Of a stretch of DNA of 64,000 bases, positions 62,529-64,000 are shown one piece after another. Location of the stretch: positions 147,834,121 through 147,898,120 of the forward strand of contig NC_135504.1 in assembly GCF_052857255.1 (NCBI RefSeq). The letters are read 5' to 3'. Origin of the DNA: Amblyomma americanum. Taxonomy: Eukaryota; Arthropoda; Arachnida; Ixodida; Ixodidae. The position numbers were made by a program, and so were the translations under genes. Within the stretch, counting starts at the first letter, position 1; the number at the start of each line of letters is the position of its first letter. Under the pieces are notes generated by a model. It was not told the origin of the DNA and made no database searches. It saw nothing but the letters and a program-made list of their open reading frames with translations.

Positions 62529-64000
62529 ACGCGTATCACATGGACACTTGTAAAACCGATGTGTTCAGATCTAGCTCATCTCGGTCTAAAACAGCTTGTT
62601 TCGTTGTATTAAGCACGAATACATGCTTTTCGCGCACTTATAAGAGAAAAAGGTTTGACGCGTATCACATGGACACTTGTAAAACCGATGTGTTCAGATC
62701 TAGCTCGTTTTGGTCTAAAACAGCTTGTTTCGTTGTATTAAGCACGAATACATGCTGTTCGCGCAGTTATAAGAGAAAAAGTTTTGACGCGTGTCACAGG
62801 GACACTTGTAAAACCGATGTGTTCAGATTTAGCTCATCTCGGTCTAAAACAGCTAGTTTCGTTGTATTAAGCAAGAATACATGCTTTTCGCGCAGTTATA
62901 AGAGAAAAAGTTCTCACGCGTGTCACAGGGACACTTGTAAAACCGATGTGTTCAGATTTAGCTCGTTTCGGTCTAAAACAACTTGTTTCGTTGTATTAAG
63001 CATGAATACATGCTTTTCGCGCAGTTATAAGAGAAAAAGTTTTGACGCGTATCACGTGGATACTTGTAAAACCGATTTGTTTAGATATAGCTCGTTTTGG
63101 TATAAAACAGCTTGTTTCGTTGTTTTAAGCACGAATACGTGCTTTTCGCGTAGTTATAGAAGAAAAAGTTTTGACGCGTATTAGAGGGACTTGTAAAACC
63201 GATGTGTTCAGATTTAGCTCATCTCGGTATAAAACAGCTTGTTTCGTTGTATTAAGCACGAATACATGCTTTTCGCGCAGTTATAAGAGAAAAAGTTTTG
63301 ACGCGTATCAGAGGAAGACTTGTAAAACCGATGTGTTGTGATTTAGCTCGCTTCGGTCTAAAACAGCTTGTTTCGTTGTATTAAGCACGAATACATGCTT
63401 TTCGCGCAGTTATAAGAGAAAAAGTTTTGACGCGTATCACATGGACACTTGTAAAACCGACGTGTTCAGATCTAGCTCGTTTTGGTCTAAAACAGCTTGC
63501 TTCGTTGTATTAAGCACGAATACATGCTTTTCGCGCAGTTATAAGAGAAAAAGTTTTGACGCGTGTCACAGGGACACTTGTAAAACCGATGTGTTCAGAT
63601 TTAGCTCATCTCGGTCTAAAACAGCTAGTTTCGTTGTATTAAGCACGAATACATGCTTTTCGCGCAGTTATAAGATAAAAAGTTTTGACGCGTATCAGAG
63701 GAACACTTGTAAAACCGATGTGTTGTGATTTAGCTCGTTTCGGTCAAAAACAGCTTGTTTCGTTGTATTAAGCACGAATACATGCTTTTCGCGCAGTTAT
63801 AAGAGAAAAAGTTTTGACGCGTATCAGAGGAACACTTGTAAAACCGATGTGTTGTGATTTAGCTCGTTTCGGTCTAAAACAGCTTGTTTCGTTGTATTAA
63901 GCAAGAATACAATGCTTTTCGCGCAGTTATAAGAGAAAAAGTTTTGACGCGTTTCACAGGGACACTTGTAAAACCGATATGTTCAGATTTAGCTCGTTTC
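62529..64000. repeat. Higher-order repeat copy 3, cut by window end
   Basis: It continues copy 2 at offset 13,767: 62,540-63,184 matches 48,773-49,417, and the last bases match those ending at 50,233. The window ends inside a unit with CCGATATGTTCAG, so the array runs on. Confidence 0.85.

Larger units (their letters stand above)
1..64000. repeat. Satellite DNA array, about 129-bp monomer, head to tail
   Basis: Every part of the window is made of one tandem repeat. The unit begins ACGCGT, runs through CTTGTAAAACCGATGTG, a variable middle (GATTTAGCTC or GATCTAGCTC), TCTAAAACAGCTTG, TTTCGTTGTATTAAGC, CGAATACATGC, TTTTCGCGCAG, TTATAAGAG and ends AAAAAGTTTTG. A typical unit counted base by base (for example 1028-1156) is 129 bp; others are 126-130 bp because of shared 1-2 bp indels. 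All units are on the same strand, with no inversion seen and no unique or transposon sequence between them. Long homogeneous arrays of this kind are typical of eukaryotic centromeric or other heterochromatic satellites. The family is not one I recognise, so location on the chromosome and host are inference only. About 495-500 monomers are estimated from the mean spacing. Confidence 0.98.

Noticed and set aside
1..64000. CRISPR array
   Set aside because: There is no repeat/spacer alternation: the whole 129-bp unit is repeated, its variable part falls into a few shared classes and not unique spacers, and no cas genes are present.
1..64000. Human alpha satellite or Arabidopsis-type 178-180 bp centromere repeat
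   Set aside because: The period is 129 bp and the monomer sequence does not resemble those families as I know them.
1..64000. Tandem rRNA, 5S, tRNA or histone gene cluster
   Set aside because: No rRNA or tRNA core sequences or histone frames were seen, and a 129-bp unit is too short for these clusters.
1..64000. Transposable element insertion, MITE or LTR remnants
   Set aside because: No break in the monomer phase, no foreign sequence, no terminal inverted or long terminal repeats and no target-site duplications were found. All length changes are small indels or whole monomers.
1..64000. Telomeric repeats or telomere-like blocks
   Set aside because: No runs of TTAGGG, TTTAGGG or TTAGG type were seen anywhere in the window.

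Overview
The whole 64 kb is one uninterrupted head-to-tail satellite DNA array. The repeat unit is about 129 bp. Nearly every unit carries the hexamer ACGCGT, which I use as the monomer start, and all units have the same orientation. At a mean spacing near 128.8 bp the window holds roughly 495-500 monomers. I find no convincing protein gene, RNA gene, transposon, CRISPR array, operon signal or unique sequence. The window therefore suggests a eukaryotic heterochromatic region (centromeric, pericentromeric or a subtelomeric/interstitial knob). I cannot name the organism or the satellite family: the monomer is not human alpha satellite (171 bp), not the Arabidopsis 178-180 bp family, nor any other family I recognise. 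GC is about 40% by hand count of one monomer, and CpG is not depleted.

Monomers fall into several subfamilies defined by shared substitutions and 1-2 bp indels. Their order is itself repeated, so the array has higher-order repeats (HORs). Left domain (1 to about 37,955): the most frequent higher-order unit is a 10-monomer block of 1,287 bp, called block L here. Full copies start at 12,745, 15,061, 16,604, 22,779, 26,766, 30,625 and 33,841, and shortened copies at 1, 11,845 and 14,288. Between L blocks lie longer composite segments, including an apparently perfect 3,349-bp tandem duplication (about 1,226-4,574 and 4,575-7,923), a 3.9-kb segment present twice (7,895-11,844 and 19,088-22,778), and HOR copies of 3,987, 3,859 and 3,216 bp from 22,779 to 33,840. 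The segment 35,128-37,955 is a mosaic of pieces seen elsewhere in this domain.

Right domain (37,956-64,000): a different arrangement dominates, a very long higher-order unit of about 10.8 kb (84 monomers). Copy 1 is 37,956-48,761. Copy 2 is 48,762-62,528, lengthened to 13,767 bp mainly by an internal 3,346-bp tandem duplication. Copy 3 starts at 62,529 and runs off the window. Each copy has two related halves, A and B. Smaller events sit on top: a 7-monomer duplication (45,185-46,982), monomer triplications (47,605-47,991 and its copy 61,372-61,758) and a monomer doublet (57,131-57,388).

Because 129 = 3 x 43, indel-free stretches stay open in one frame and give many ORFs with a 43-residue period, up to 281 residues. 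I read these as by-products of the period, not genes. The points most worth following are the unrecognised satellite family, its nested higher-order structure, a partial CENP-B-box-like motif in almost every monomer, and a 7-bp dyad whose two arms change together in some subfamilies.
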